From positions 259,479,368 through 259,543,367 of the forward strand of contig OY282560.1 in assembly GCA_958295665.1 (NCBI GenBank): a DNA stretch of 64,000 nt. The letters are read 5' to 3'. Each line of letters starts with the position of its first letter. The first letter of the stretch is position 1. The DNA is from Tipula vernalis. Its lineage: Eukaryota; Arthropoda; Insecta; Diptera; Tipulidae. Under the pieces are notes generated by a model that had not been told where the DNA came from, made no database searches, and saw only the letters and a program-made list of their open reading frames with translations. The translations under genes and the position numbers were made by a program. Below are positions 11,230 through 23,837 of this stretch, one piece after another.

Positions 11230-13340
11230 ATAAAATAATTCTTATGGTTAAGATTATGAATGCTTTTGAAATTTGTTATGTCAATATATGTAGTAGAGGG
11301 TTCTACTGGCGTCAATTCTGTCTTCAAGCAAACCGGGGCTTGTTGGAATTTTACTTCCCATAGTTAAAATTGAATTTAAAAAAATGGAGGTGTGGCCACG
11401 ACTTTCTTTTATGAACAGCGAATTTTGAGAAATTTAATTTTTTTTAAATAATTTTTAAATCTTTTTTTTAATTTGGTTTTTAATTTTTAATTTTTTTTTT
11501 TTAATTTTTATTTTTTTTTTATTTTTTGGAAACATTTCTTATTTAGTAGCTTTTTGTAAACTTTAAACTTTTTTAGATATTTGCAAAATAAATTTTCTGG
11601 ACCAAGGGAGTGGCCACTTCCGGTTAGCAGATGTACAGTAAAATTCACTGGGACCTCCCAATTTATCAAAAAATCTTAAATATGAAGCTTCAGTTCGATT
11701 GGTTAAACCATCTGGGCTGTAGGGAGGACACAGACTGACAGACTGTCAGACTAACAGACAGACACCGTTTCGAAACCCACTTTTTCGAACTTATGGGACC
11801 TCAAAACAGATAAATGTCTAAAAATCTCAAAGTCCTACATTTTCATGATTACTATACTGTATTTTATTTACGTAAAAGAAAATAAAAAATAAAAAATAAA
11901 TTCTTCTGCACAGGATTATGTCGGTCCTGAATATTTGTTATATCAGTTTAGTAAGGAGTCCCATTGGCTACCTCTTGACCAATTCTGAACCCGGTTTACT
12001 TCTTAGAATTTTCGCTACATCAATAAACGTTTTGCCTTTCTGTAGTTATGGTAAAAAAAATTTAAAAATTCTTATGGTCAAGATTATTGCGCCGCGTTAA
12101 TTTGTTAAGACAATATAGTAGAGGGTTTTAGTGGCTCTCTCTGAGCCAATTCCGAACCGATTTGCTTGTTAGAATTTTCGCTACATTAATAAATGTGTTG
12201 CCTTCTCATAGTTAAAAATGAATAAAAAAAAAATCTTCTGCTCACGTAATGGTGGTCCTGGAAATTTGTTATGTCGGCTTAGTAGGAGGGGTGCCATTGA
12301 CTACATCTTGGCCAACTTTGAACAAGGTTTGCTTGTTCGAATTCTAGCTACGTCAATAAATATATTGAATTCCCGTAGTTCAAAATCGAAAAAAATTTTA
12401 AAAATTCTGATGGTCAAGATTATTATGACCCTGCAAATTTGCTGTGACAATATAGTACAAGGTTCTAGTGGCTCTCTCTGGACCAATTCTGCACTGGATT
12501 TGTTAATAAATGTGTTGCTTTCTCATGGTTAAAAATTAAAAAAAAAAAAAAAAATTCTTGTGCTCAGGATTATGGTGACCTTAGAAATTTGTTATGTCTG
12601 TTTAGTATGGGGTCCCATTGGCTACCTCTTGGCTAATTCTAAACCTTTTTGCTTATTAGAATTCTCGCTACATCAATATATGTGTGTCCCATAGTTAAAA
12701 ATGAATAAAATAAATTTAAAAAAAGTTCTTCTCTAAATTTTTTATGTCGGATTAGTAGCGGGCCCCATTGGCTATCTTATGGCTAATTCTGAACCTGGTT
12801 TGCTTGTTAAAATTTTCGCTACGTCAATAAATGTATTGCCTTCCCGTAGTTGAAAAAAAAATTGAAAAGTTTTTATCGTTCAGAGTATTGTGACATTGGA
12901 AATTTGCTTTGACAATATAGTAGTGAGTTCTAGTAATTACCTCTGTGCCAATTTTGAACCCGATTCGCTTGTTAGAATGTTTCCTACATCAATAAATGTG
13001 TTACCTTCGTTCTTTAAAAATGAAAAAAAAAAAAAAAAAAATTCTTCTGCTCAGGTGGCTCTGCAAATTTTCTGTGAAAATATAGTTCTAGTAGCTACCC
13101 CTAGGCCAATTCTGAAGTCGGTTTGCTTAAACGGAATACAGAAAAAATTCTTCTGCTCAGGATTATGGTGGCCCTGGAAATTTGTTATGTCGGTTTAGTA
13201 TAGGCTTCCATTGACTACCTCTTGAGCAATTCTGAACTCGGTTTGCGGATTAGAACTATGTATCGAACAAGGAACAAGTATTTATTTTCTTAAATATATT
13301 ATCTTTGAGTAGTTAAAAATGAAAAAAAAAAAAAAAGAAA
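11230..13340 (+). repeat. Tandem array of two alternating ~165-bp monomer types
   Basis: Units share ATTCTTCTGCTCAGGATTAT, AATTTGTTATGTC, CCAATTCTGAACC, GCTACATCAATAAATG and an A-rich joint. Taking the AATTTG word as phase marker, units begin near 11271, 11931, 12101, 12264, 12434, 12584, 12736, 12899, 13064 and 13173, i.e. mostly 150-170 bases apart. Two types are visible. Type A has a TGTCGGTTTAGTA...CCCATTGGCTACC core; type B has a TGTGACAATATAGTA...GGTTCTAGTGGCTC core. The order from 11931 is A,B,A,B,A,A,B,B,A. About 500 bases of A/T-rich sequence separate the first unit from the rest. Poly-A joints vary in length, consistent with slippage. Confidence 0.8.
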
Positions 13341-13379
13341 AAATTTAAAAAAATTGTAATCTTCAAGATTAGAAGGTTC

Positions 13380-13430
13380 TAGTTCTACCATAATCCTGAG
13401 CAGAAGAACATTATAATACGCAGAAGAAAT
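13380..13430 (-). repeat. Short inverted piece of the tandem monomer
   Basis: Just past the array the word ACCATAATCCTGAGCAGAAG appears, the reverse complement of the unit's CTTCTGCTCAGGATTATGGT word. A monomer fragment is therefore inverted at the array edge. Confidence 0.6.
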
Positions 13431-13919
13431 TGTAACTGCAATTTTTAAGTACCAATCATTACAATTTTCACAAATAAAAATATAAATTAAATAGACAATA
13501 TTTCCATACAACTTCATTATATTAGTGCTTGGCCCATATTCTTAAAATTCACCGAAAACAGTCACCGGTGACTTCAGTAAAAAGCAATTTAAATTATAAA
13601 CTGAATTGACGTATTTTACTAGAAAGCCAACGGTGACTTTTTTCGGGTGAATTTCAAGAATACGGGCTCTGGAGCTTCCTCTCACAACCATAGTAAAAGC
13701 ATATTTACCGTAATCGTGTAACTGCTAGCTAAGATTGAAACAAAACTGTTAAAATAATAGAAGTTTGTTTAGCAGATATGAAATTCTTCGAAACATTCAA
13801 CTTTTTAGGAAAAGATTGATTAAGACATTTACGACTTATTTTTGGATCAGGAAATCATTAGAATCCATTTAGACCACTCGGTTTAGAGACGTTGATAGAA
13901 TTTTTCAAGTCTAGTAACT

Positions 13920-14575
13920 GTGGTAATGTATATCATCAGAAGTGCTCAACATTATCGGTCGGCCTCAGCAAAAATTTGCAATAACACACCTAACATTCAA
14001 TTCATAAGTAATACATGTAATCAAGTTAAAAAAAAATTTGAGGGTAGAGCAAATCAGGTGTTTAACAGGTTAGATGACATCACTAACACAGTTGCTGCAT
14101 TTTTCAATAATTTTGGTGACATGATTGCAAAACAGTTAAACATGCAATTGCAAACTCAATCAACATTATGTAGCTACGAAACAGAGTGGAAATTCTACAA
14201 ATTTTCATGATATCCAGACTAAACCACTTGGAACATTATTTGTGGGAATGGATACTAGTGAATCAAACTTGCGATCTGTAGCTCAACAAAATTTTTTTGT
14301 GGCTACTCACCTCCATCCCTCTACCTCAGATGTGGATGTCATACAACACATACAACAAAGGTTAATATAACAGCAGACGACGTATCTTGTCGTGCCTTAA
14401 TTGCAAAGACAAAAGATAGGAGTCAGCTGAATTTTATTTCGTATAAAATTGGAGTGAACCCACTGCACTTTGACAGAATTTATTCATCGGAGATTTGGTC
14501 GACAGGTGTTGTAATAAAACCATTTATCAACTATAATAGAAAAAACCACCGGGGAGTGTCTCTGCCGAGTTCTCG
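13920..14575 (+). pseudogene. ORF1 of CR1/jockey-like LINE, broken
   Basis: The first part (to 14210) contains a helical stretch, KFEGRANQVFNRLDDITNTV. The second part (about 14280-14575) reads FVATHLHPSTSDVDVIQHIQ and, after a frameshift near 14370, SQLNFISYKIGVN and then a stop. That second block has the layout of the C-terminal domain of LINE ORF1 proteins just upstream of an EN-RT ORF, as found in CR1/jockey-type elements. The 5' end is not found, so the copy is probably 5'-truncated. No zinc knuckles were seen. Confidence 0.55.
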
Positions 14576-14706
14576 TTAGTTAAGTGTTACGAAAATTTAG
14601 TTAATTGTATTGCTTTCTTATCTAATCTATTTTGTAATTTGACTTCTAATTTTAGAGTTTCCGCATCACCTGCTTCAGCTGCTTCTAGCCCCATTCAACA
14701 CAAACA

Positions 14707-17330
14707 GTGTGCAATGATGAATATGAGTTTATTTCTATCGCCCATCTAAATGTACGAAGTTTAGTGAAACATATTGATGAAGTTAGAATTTTGATGCAGA
14801 CTAAACATTTTGATATTTTGTGTTTGAGTGAGACTTGGCTTCATCCAAAAATATCATCTTTTAGCGTGAAATTTCGGGTTATAAAATGCTACGTCATGAT
14901 CGTGTTGCTGGTAAGAAAAAATCAGGAGGTGGAGTATCCGTGTGTTTTAGATCGCCTTTAAATATCAAATGTGGTGATCGTTTTGTTTTGGGGAAGAATG
15001 AGTTTATTATTTTAGAACTAAACGTTAAAAATAATAAGTATGCCGTAATTATTGGCTATAATCCACTACCAAGAATATTAAATGATATCGAAGTTATTGT
15101 GACTTTGTTTATGGATTACATAAATAGCTATTCCCATGTGATAATTCTCTGTGATTTTAATATTAATTTAAGTACTACCCCGAACGGTTTCTCGACAATT
15201 TAAATATACTCAATTTATTTGTTGTTCCATTTCAATTTACAAGCGAATTAAATTTTTTAGATTTAATTCTGGTGAATGAAGCTGACTCTGATAGAATAAT
15301 TCACTTCGACAAAATTTATTTGATTTATATGTCATATAAAGTGAAGTTGAAACGGCCAAAACCAACCTACTCCTATATCCCGGTGTACAATAACATTGAT
15401 GTGGAGCTAATGGAAAACACCTTTGTTGATCTGAACTTTGAAATGTTAAAGAGCATGGCTAATTTGGACAACATTTGTAATTTTTTTCACAATTTTATAG
15501 ATATCATCATCACCAGCGTTGCATTCCGGTATAAAAAAATTCTCGATTTTAATCCAGCAGCACCCTGGCTTAACACTAAAATTATTAAACTAAGCACATT
15601 GAGAGATGAAGCCCATCAATTATGGAAAAAGCACCGTCTTGGTCACAAAGCTAAGTATTGTAACTATAGAAATCAAGTTACTAGCCTTATCCGTGAATGT
15701 AAACAAAAATATCATTTCGGTAATGCAAGGGTTACCATGAAGCGGCTTTGGAATAATCTTAGATCAGTTGGCATTGCTGATAAAAATTCTAGTAATACTA
15801 TATCGTTTTCGGCTGATGATATCAATTTTCATTTTTCAGCCATTCCTTCTACTATAGTGTCGTGTTACCATTAATGAATTCTAATGATGATTCTATGTAG
15901 ATTTCAAAGTTCACCGTTCCAATTTAAATGCGTCACAGACCTAGATGTAGTGAATCTAATTGGAAAAATTAAATCAAACGCGGCTGGACATGATGGAATG
16001 ACCCTTAAGTATCTAAAATTAATACTGCCGTTAATTTTACCTTATCTAACTTTTATAATTAAGTGTATTACTAACTCGTATTGTCCAATATTATGGAAAA
16101 AGGCCATAGTTATCCCTTTAAATAAAAGTAAAGAAGGTCACAATTTACATGATCTAAGATCAATAAGTATTACCCCTATTCTATTTAAGGTGTTTGAATT
16201 GGCTTTAAAGGATCAAATTTCATTGTGTCTTAGTGAGTCACATTTATTAAATCGTTATCAATCTGGATTCCGTAAGTTTCATAGTACAACTTCCGCCTTG
16301 GTTAATGTTGTAGATGATATCTTGTGTATCCTCTTGGGGTTTTCCAAGGCGTTTGATTCTATTAATCATCAGCTTCTCCTGCAAAAGCTTAAATTATTTT
16401 ATAATTTTTTGGGCTGTGCTATTCGTTTTTTATCTTCCTATATCTGTCGGATAGGACTCAGATTGTAAATTTATTAGGGTATCACAAACAGCTTCGGTTA
16501 CTTATGGAGTCCCTCAGGGGTCTATTATTGGGCCAATATTATTTTCCCTTTTTTCTGGTTCCATTTCTATACGGACGATGTTCAATTAACTATTGGTGGT
16601 TCATTAGAAAATATAAATGAAATTTTTTCAAAAATTAATGAAGATCTGCGAAGTATTTATTCTTGGTCAACGTCAAATGGTCTTATGTTAAATACAAAGA
16701 AAACACAGGCCATGTTTATTTGTAGAAGCAATTACTCGGGGGGTATAATACCGGATTTATATGTATATTAATAATGATAAATTAGCATTAGTTGATACAG
16801 TTTGTAATCTGGGCCTACGCATGAATAGCAGTTTCACTTGGAGCGACCACATCATTGAAACCTGTCGCAAGCTAAACTCTATCCTGTATGGCTTAAGACT
16901 TCATAAAAAGATTTGTCCGGAGAACTTAAGACTATATCTGGTTAAAACGTTGGTCATCCCGCACTTTACATACTGTGATTCACTAAGTATTAGTTTGCTT
17001 GAAAAAGCTTTCAATAACTCAGTCAGATATACCTATAACCTACGCAATTGAAACAGTTGTGAACAGCCAGTTTATCTCTTTGACAAGGTCAGAATGGGTA
17101 GGTCTGCCCGAACTCAATGTTTATTGTTGCCGCCAAATATACAAAATAATATTTTCAATTATTCACCATTGATCAGAGGTTATGTTTTATGGAATCGATT
17201 GCCGGTTGAAGTTAGATGTGTAGGCTCAATTAGTGTTTTTAAAAAACTTGTTTTTGATTATATAAAAAACTTGTTGGATGTATTGTATGGAAGGGTGGAA
17301 AAGCAACGAGTTTATGCCCGTTTAATATAA
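14707..17330 (+). pseudogene. ORF2 (endonuclease + reverse transcriptase) of CR1/jockey-like LINE
   Basis: The APE-type endonuclease starts with ISIAHLNVRSL and FDILCLSETWL (14735-14840). After a frameshift near 14880 it continues with GGGVSVCFRSPL and IILCDFNINLS (about 15160), then LNFLDLILVNEADSDRI in another frame. The linker reads APWLNTKIIKL near 15570. RT motifs follow: LKYLKLILPLI near 16005, NRYQSGFRKFHSTTSALVNV near 16250, GFSKAFDSINHQLL near 16340, YGVPQGSIIGPILF near 16500 and the catalytic FYTDDVQL near 16570. The thumb/connection region ends at a stop at 17328-17330. Frameshifts (about 14880, 15200, 15320, 15870, 16465, 16550, 16760, 17050) destroy the frame. The aspartates of YTDD are still present. 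Confidence 0.85.
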
Positions 17331-17352
17331 ATAAATAAATAAATAATAAAAC
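17328..17352 (+). repeat. 3' (TAAA)n tail of the LINE
   Basis: Immediately at the ORF2 stop come several AATA units (AATAAATAAATAAATAATAA). A short microsatellite tail instead of a long poly-A is usual for several CR1/L2/I-type LINEs, and here it fixes the 3' end of the insertion. Confidence 0.65.
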
Positions 17353-19248
17353 ACTGGTTTACGAACGACTTTGTATCTCATGTTTTATTTCCAAAGTAAC
17401 ATTGACCAATATTGGTACATTTATTATTTATTTTCTTACGGTAAATTTTCGAAATGCTCGCTTTTTCGATCTAAATAAATATACAGCCTATCTTCAGATT
17501 TGCTTCATACTTTTGATATTTTCCTACACCTTCCTATTCAAAAAACTAGTTTGATCTGAAAATAACCTTTAAAATAACCCTAAATAAATAATATTATCCT
17601 CCTTCACACACAAAACCTTAAAACTTTTGTATGGAACATTTCAGAAACACTTGGTTTTCTAGATAATTCGGACGGAAACTTTTCAAATGAACACGCGGTA
17701 TAATGATTAAGATTTTAACCAGACAATCTGGTTTCCAGTAAAATCCTTGCTGTAATTAAGAAAAAAAATACAATTTAGCGATTATCAAAAATCAAAATAT
17801 CTTGGAATCAGCCAGAGCTGCGAAAGTATAATCAAGTAGCAAAAACTATTAGCAATAGGCTCGAAAAAATCACAATCAAAATGTCAATGACCCCGTTTCT
17901 TAGATAAATAAAGGTTAGTTTGATTTTAAGTTGTTTTATCATTACACCCTCTTCGACCGTAAATGTTCTAAATCTAATATTAGGGGCCAGTTAAGAATCG
18001 GCTAAAAGGTTTAAAAGAAAAACTATTTCTTAACCGAGCGGTGCTAGAGATATTGCCCCTTTGAAGGACGATAGCTAATAATGAGTGCATTCACCTTCGT
18101 CAACTTTGGCAACATTTTAGCTGTGTTTATTATTTCCGCTCAGATTGATCTGATCAATTTTGTTGCTGTTTCTTATTATTTTTTTTCAGATAGTTAGATC
18201 GATTTTTTCGATTTACAAAAATATTCCGATTTCTCAGATGGATTTTAGTTTAGCTTAGTCGACTGACTCCATCATCATTTCGGTCGCAATTTCCGTTAGG
18301 TTGGTTCAACGTGTAACTTCACTAATAATCACCAGATGGTAATCAATTTAAATCCACTTCAATTAAATTTAAATTTTAGGAGTAGTCCAATTTATGGAAA
18401 TATTGCAAATAAAATCAACTAAGTCAATATGTACCATTATCAAGGTAATTTACATCATTACGATAAGTCAATTTGCACCATTATCAATCATGCATTCCAT
18501 TGACGTGAGTAAACTACTCACATGCACTTGTTCCACTCGCCTGATACTAAATCTATCGATGGTGAAGATGCTTTACAAGTTTATTAAAATTTCCGTTCCA
18601 TTGGGTATTTAATCATATGTATACTTCCTACATTTGCCAGACAATAATACAAAAAAAATAAAAAAATCCGGAAAAATTATTTAGAATTTTTTAATTCTCC
18701 ATTTCTCAATTTTACAGTATTTTTGTATTGTATTAACCAAAAATGCTAAACCGCCAGATAAGAAGGCTTTATGAGTTCTTGCCTTCCTTGTGGCTTTGAG
18801 GAACTATCTATTTTAGAATATAATTTATGAAAACAACTGCTTTTGGAAAAATTAGGTGCTCTTGTAAATTCTAGAATATCTGCGAATTACGGAGAAGAGA
18901 GAGGTAATTTTTTGTAGTTGTGTAAGTCTTATTTAGTAAGGCAGCATAGTCCAAACAGATAATAGGCGTTTAAATATAGCTTTTCTGATTTTTAAAACAT
19001 ATATTCAAAATTATCTGTCTTATTATGAAAAATATTTCTTTAAATTAATTGAATAATTTCATAAATTTATTTAAAAATTACGATAATTCGGTAATGAATT
19101 TGCCTCATTCGAAGACGGTTAATTTCTATAATTCTATTTGCAAACTTGAGAGGAAATTGAATTAAGTTTGAAAAATTCTAATACGAAAAAAATTACCAGA
19201 ATTATTAAAATACGGGAAACTGATACGTACATTCTCATACGTTTGTAT
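17353..19248. other. AT-rich stretch without recognised genes
   Basis: No coding-like segment was recognised on either strand. The open frame at 18394-18612 has chance-like composition and no neighbours that extend it. Confidence 0.55.
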
Positions 19249-20398
19249 ATATTGCTTGCCCGTTCCCGGACCTTTCACATTCCCGGAAAACGGGATTATG
19301 ATTTTGTGATTTCCGGGAATTCCCGGGATTCGGGACAACACAAGTTTTTTATTCAATACTTCATTATGTATGTAATATTAAAATTCAAACAATTTTAAAT
19401 TTTAGGTTGAGAAATGGAAAGGAAAAGCAGTTAAGTAAGATTTAAAATAATCGAAAAAAATGTGATTTAATCACTCAATTGGCGGATTCCGTTCACCCAT
19501 CACGTGAATTCTACCGGAGGAAAAAATTAAATTTAAACTATCAACGCTGATTTTACACAACATATTGCCAACAGTTTATGGAGCAGAAATGCGCCCAATC
19601 CTCTTCGGTGGATGTCGGCTTGATAGTACAGTGGGTCGCTTTTAAATTTGGTTGTTTTTCCATTTTTGGCTTGAACCTTACTTGTCCTTGTACCAGGTTT
19701 TGCAATACAGTGCGATAGTTTGGTTTAATTGTCTATGTAGCCTGTGAACGTTTAGCTCTTCTTTTACCTTAAATTCTATTTCTTTGTTTGCTTCCAAAGG
19801 TACCACATACAGGCCATTTCGGATTTTGAGCTCGTCCCACATGCCTCATCCATAATTCCCTTTATCCCCAACTCTGGATATTGGACGAATTTTATTAACG
19901 AGGCAACATTTTTATTTCTTCTAATGGCTAATTTTTCTGTTAGATGTTTTAACTTCTGGTCAGTAATAATTGTCTGTTCTTTCAAATTTGTTAATGCAGG
20001 AGTCGCTACAGCTTTGGGTATTTGAAGGTATCTTCAACGATTTAAGACCATTCTGTAGCTGGTCAACATTGCTCAATATTCGTTCATCCCACATTTCGTA
20101 TATTTTCAGTTCCCGAAGTGATATTTTTACTAAGGAATGTATCTCTAATGTATTCCAGCAGATATAGCTATCTAACAAAATATACGGTGTTTATACACTC
20201 TCTCTAACTCTGTTACGAGTGTTTACTTTTTATAGCGTTGCATCCATCACCGGCGACTTGAAGTTAACAAAATGATATAGAGGATCCTTGAAATTGGGTT
20301 TTGCGTTCCGGGGCAATATTAACAAGATTCCCGAGAAACGGGAATACTTTTAATTCTTTAAATTCCAGGGAATTTCCGGGACACAAGCCCTATGTTCA
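19249..20398 (-). mobile_element. Eroded hAT-like DNA transposon
   Basis: Both ends are rich in CCCGGGAA-type words. The left end has GCCCGTTCCCGG and TTCCGGGAATTCCCGGG (19258-19330). The right end has GGGAATTTCCGGGACACAAG followed by CCCTATG (20371-20398). On the minus strand the right end would begin TAGGGCTTGTGTCCCGG, a hAT-style terminus. Decayed transposase lies on the minus strand between the ends. No 8-bp target duplication could be confirmed, and the left end has diverged. Confidence 0.55.
19560..20178 (-). pseudogene. hAT transposase C-terminal remnant
   Basis: Minus-strand reading gives SYICWNTLEIHSLVKISL, then, after a frameshift near 19970, KHLTEKLAIRRNKNVASLIK, then near 19600 KPTSTEEDWAHFCSIN. 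The last block lines up with the PTSxExERxFS signature of the hAT dimerisation domain, allowing for decay. It is the only specific family evidence, together with the GC-rich ends. Stops and frameshifts make it non-functional. It could be a fragment of another DDE family, but position and order favour hAT. Confidence 0.5.
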
Positions 20399-22001
20399 AT
20401 GTACAACAAGAGTTTATGGCAATTGGGCTTGAAGCAGAATTTTTGACAGAAACTAGAAGCAGTGACACCCTGAAACTTAATTATCAAACTACATATATCT
20501 CTTTATTCAAACAAAACAAGAAAATCGATAATAAATTGTCAAAATATTCTTAAAAATTATTCCTTGCTTACCTCTTGGCAAATATGAAGAGAATAAGTAG
20601 TTGGAACAAAATTATGTATACATATTAAAATCCCATTAAAAGCAGTGTGCATGAACACCTGCTGCATTCAAACGGTTATTACTTCCTGAATGCATATACA
20701 ATACTCGTAATAGTAAAACATTTTTACACCATAAACCACTTGACAATGTGTAAAGCAAACACTAATTGTCAACATTGTTGTTTTTTTTATTATTTACAAC
20801 AAAGAAATTTTTCTTTTGTGATATTTACTTTTGCAAGAAAATTAAATACATCTCGATATGGCATTACTTGAATATAAAATTATGTATCTGTACTTTGATA
20901 AAATTTGCATAAAGAATTTCATTCTTAGTGTTATGCTAGTTGTGTAGTTTAATTAAAATAAATAGGGAAATCAGATTGCTATATCTGAAATGTCTATTCA
21001 AGCCGTCCATTTCAAACCGCTGCTTCTTCCCAACTGGAGTTGATGTTTATTATGTAATATTCATATTCGCGCACACAATTACATGACCTCGTTCAATCAT
21101 AAAAATTCATACTTCAATCTCTTTATCATGTTTCCTTTAAGCCATGCTTGTTGAATCATAAAATAATAATTTCTATTATTAATTTTGTAAAAGGTTATAG
21201 AAAAGGTTAATGATTCAAAACACAGCGAATAAATAATTCTTCGTCTAAACTGTTAAAAGAATTTATCATTTTTTCTAAAGTTACAGCTATCTTAAGTGTT
21301 CGGTACTTTGGTAATTTTTTTATTATTTTTTTTTAAATTTGATTATTTATGAGTTAACACTTGTTATAGCTAAAACTGAGCATGATTAATTTCGTTTGAT
21401 TATGAATTAATTGTGTATGAAGTGTTGGGAATTATTAACAGTTAAATGTAATGAACAATTATATAAACTATTATGTTAGGTGTGTAAGGTTAGGAATGCT
21501 GTTTAATCTTTACGTATTTCTTCGATGACCCGCAGAGACACAAAACAAATAAATTGCTGTCGAGTCAATGCTTTTTGATGCTGAAGTTAGATTTCGGTTG
21601 TTGCGGCCCAGAATACAAGCAAAATACACTTCCTTTTCAAATTCAAAGCATTTCATTTCTGAACTACATACCTTACTGATACAGTTATGAAAACGATGTG
21701 CAAATATCTAAATTTACTATAGAAAATGTAGGAATTTATTTCACTAACTAATGCTAAAAAGGGCAAGCAAACATTTTCAATAAGCTCTTTAATAAAACAA
21801 ATATTTAAATACTGTGCCGAATTTTTATTATTGAAAAAAAACTGTGACAGTTTAGAAAGCGCGTTTAAGTTCTAAAATAAATCCTCCATTTAAATGTTTC
21901 TCGAATTCTACATTTTTAAAGAAATCTGCCCTTGGGGTTACGTGATACGTACATTGAAATATTTCACAAATTATTTTATAATTTCGAATCTTGTATTATG
22001 T
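20399..22001. other. AT-rich stretch without recognised genes
   Basis: Nothing supported on either strand. A minus-strand block at about 21510-21590 is open for ~25 codons after a CAG and ends at a gtaaag donor-like word, but two frames are open and I do not call it an exon. Confidence 0.5.
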
Positions 22002-22121
22002 ACAAACTTGAACGAGTGGCTTTAGGAAGGCCGCGTAAGAGAATCCTACCCTAGGATAAGAGGATTACAAAGAGCAGGCTCCTCTTATGCAGCCTTCCTA
22101 AAGCGGGTCGCTTAAGTTTGT
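22002..22121. repeat. Palindrome with 40-bp arms (hairpin / MITE-like)
   Basis: The left arm 22002-22041 and right arm 22082-22121 are reverse complements with a few mismatches, both built around GCTTTAGGAAGGC. The 40-base loop holds a second small inverted pair (AATCCT...AGGATT). Words related to the right arm (TGCTGCCTTCCTAAG near 10604) and left arm (AAGGCAGCAT near 18940) occur elsewhere in the window, so a dispersed family is likely. Confidence 0.8.
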
Positions 22122-23074
22122 TTACATAAGATAAGTTTCGCCCAGATTGTTGCGAATAATGGCAAAATTATAAAGTTCTGAACACTGAATGTTACAATAA
22201 ACGTTTAAATTGGAATGTAAAAAAGCGCGATGATTTGGCTCAATGAAAATAGGAAAGGGTGTTGTTTACAAATTCTTTCTGCCAACTATAAACTTAAACT
22301 ATGGTTTGTAATAATAAATTACGACTTAAAAATAATTTATTCTTACATTTTCATTTGATAATCGTGTTTTAATTGATATTTTACTATTTTTAAAAGTGAG
22401 CTTACCAAATGACACTTTTTTACTTAACATCTTTCATTGAATTGTATTTACCTGTAAAAAAAAAAAAAATAGTTTTAGTAAAAATTTCTATAAGAAACCG
22501 ATATTATAATTTTTATAATCGTGACGTGAACTTCTCTACTTATTTTCATATGTTTAGAACACTGTTCAATTTATTAGATCTGCAAAAAATAGGTCGGAAA
22601 AGTAGCTTCTCCGTTGTTTTGCTAACCCATACAAGTAAATCAAATACAATTTATGTAAATTTGAAGTAAATCAGTTACAAAGTCCGACTGGCAAGACTAA
22701 CTTTGAAATGTTTATCTATCTTGTTTGTTGTCTGTATTTTAAGAAACAGAACAGCTCTAGTGGTAAGCAAATTCAGATTATAGTAGAATGGACAAAAAAC
22801 CACTTGACCACCTCTCTATTTCGTCCATATTCCTATTTCGATCACCAACCTAAATTGATCAAATATCCCATATAATTTTTTGTTACAACATAATTTATCA
22901 CAATTGAAGAAAATTCTTCTTTTTTTGCCTGCCTTTGAATTTTTACATTTTTAAATTTTTTTTATTCCTTAAACTGAATACATAAAATGAGCACCATTTA
23001 TGGTCCCTTGAGGGGTCACTTTAGAAAACTTCTAAGTGGAAATTAAACGAGAGCTTTAAAAGTGTTCGTTTGTT
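22122..23074. other. AT-rich stretch without recognised genes
   Basis: No supported feature. A poly-A run at about 22458-22470 next to acceptor/donor-like words was tested as an exon and all three frames are closed. Confidence 0.55.
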
Positions 23075-23432
23075 GGAAATATTCTACTAGATCAAATCGA
23101 TGCACCATCTATAGTGGAATCAATTAAAATAAAAGCACCGAGTAGAAATTTAGGAAGTCAGGAGTTCATTCATCTGTATAAACACAGAATAAACTATGGT
23201 GATAATGAACCAGTAAACATGATGTTTTTACTTAAGCAAAGATAGCTTCAAACGTAGGTTGAAGCAACATTATGCTCCGACCTGAAAGTATTTTTATTTT
23301 AGTTTTAAATCTTTTTAAAAAATTTTTTATTCTCATTTTTAAATTTTGTTTGTTTGATTTTAAATATTATTCTTATTTATATGTACTAGATCAAGTTAAT
23401 TCTTAGATTTTTTCTCTGAAAATAAATAAATA
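23075..23432 (+). pseudogene. 3' tail of a jockey/CR1-like LINE ORF2
   Basis: A short plus-strand frame (about 23085-23240) reads LLDQIDAPSIVESIKIKAP and then HRINYGDNEPVNMM. After a frameshift it ends SKDSFKRRLKQHYAPT and a stop near 23281. This is the conserved extreme C-terminus of many jockey/CR1-type ORF2 proteins (the RTNYGxNEP word followed by FDxxxSxxxFRRRL). An AT-rich 3' UTR and an AAATAAATA tail near 23421-23430 follow. Everything upstream of the last ~65 codons is absent, so it is a severe 5' truncation of the kind produced by incomplete reverse transcription. Confidence 0.65.
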
Positions 23433-23558
23433 GAGAAGTTTCATTGTACTTTTGTGTTGGACCGACCGAAGACAGCCATATTTAATATACCACTAACACC
23501 AACACCAACTAACTTTAAAATAATTGATCAAAATTTGTTCTTCTTGCAAACCATATTT

Positions 23559-23835
23559 TCAGGCAATGCATTTTACCAACATTTTTTGATGATGATCATT
23601 CGAGGTGGCCAATAACTGCACCACCGAGTGATAACGTTAAAAAATTTTAACAAATAATACTGAACGACCATCACACATTGACTGAATATTTTGCAGAGCA
23701 AGAAAAAAACTACTCTTTAGAAGTACCGCAGCTTAAAAGGACCAAACGTAAGGCTCAGTACTCTCAGCACCTATCAAAATCTTCGTATTTTGTTGGCAAA
23801 CCAAAATCTAATTTTTCTTATACCCATATATCTAA
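23559..23835 (+). pseudogene. Unrecognised coding-like fragment
   Basis: One plus-strand frame is open for about 80 codons except for a single TAA. It contains DDDHSRWPITAPPSDN and, further on, YFAEQEKNYSLEVPQLKRTK, ending near 23837. Its composition (charged and polar residues, prolines, mixed codons) differs from chance frames in this AT-rich DNA. It starts close to an acceptor-like ATTTTCAG at 23556-23563. I do not recognise the family. It may be a host exon with one error or part of an old element. Confidence 0.3.
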
Positions 23836-23837
23836 TT

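Noticed and set aside
22400..22470. Apparent short exon between TTTTTTACAG and GTAAGC on the minus strand
   Set aside because: All three frames contain stops.
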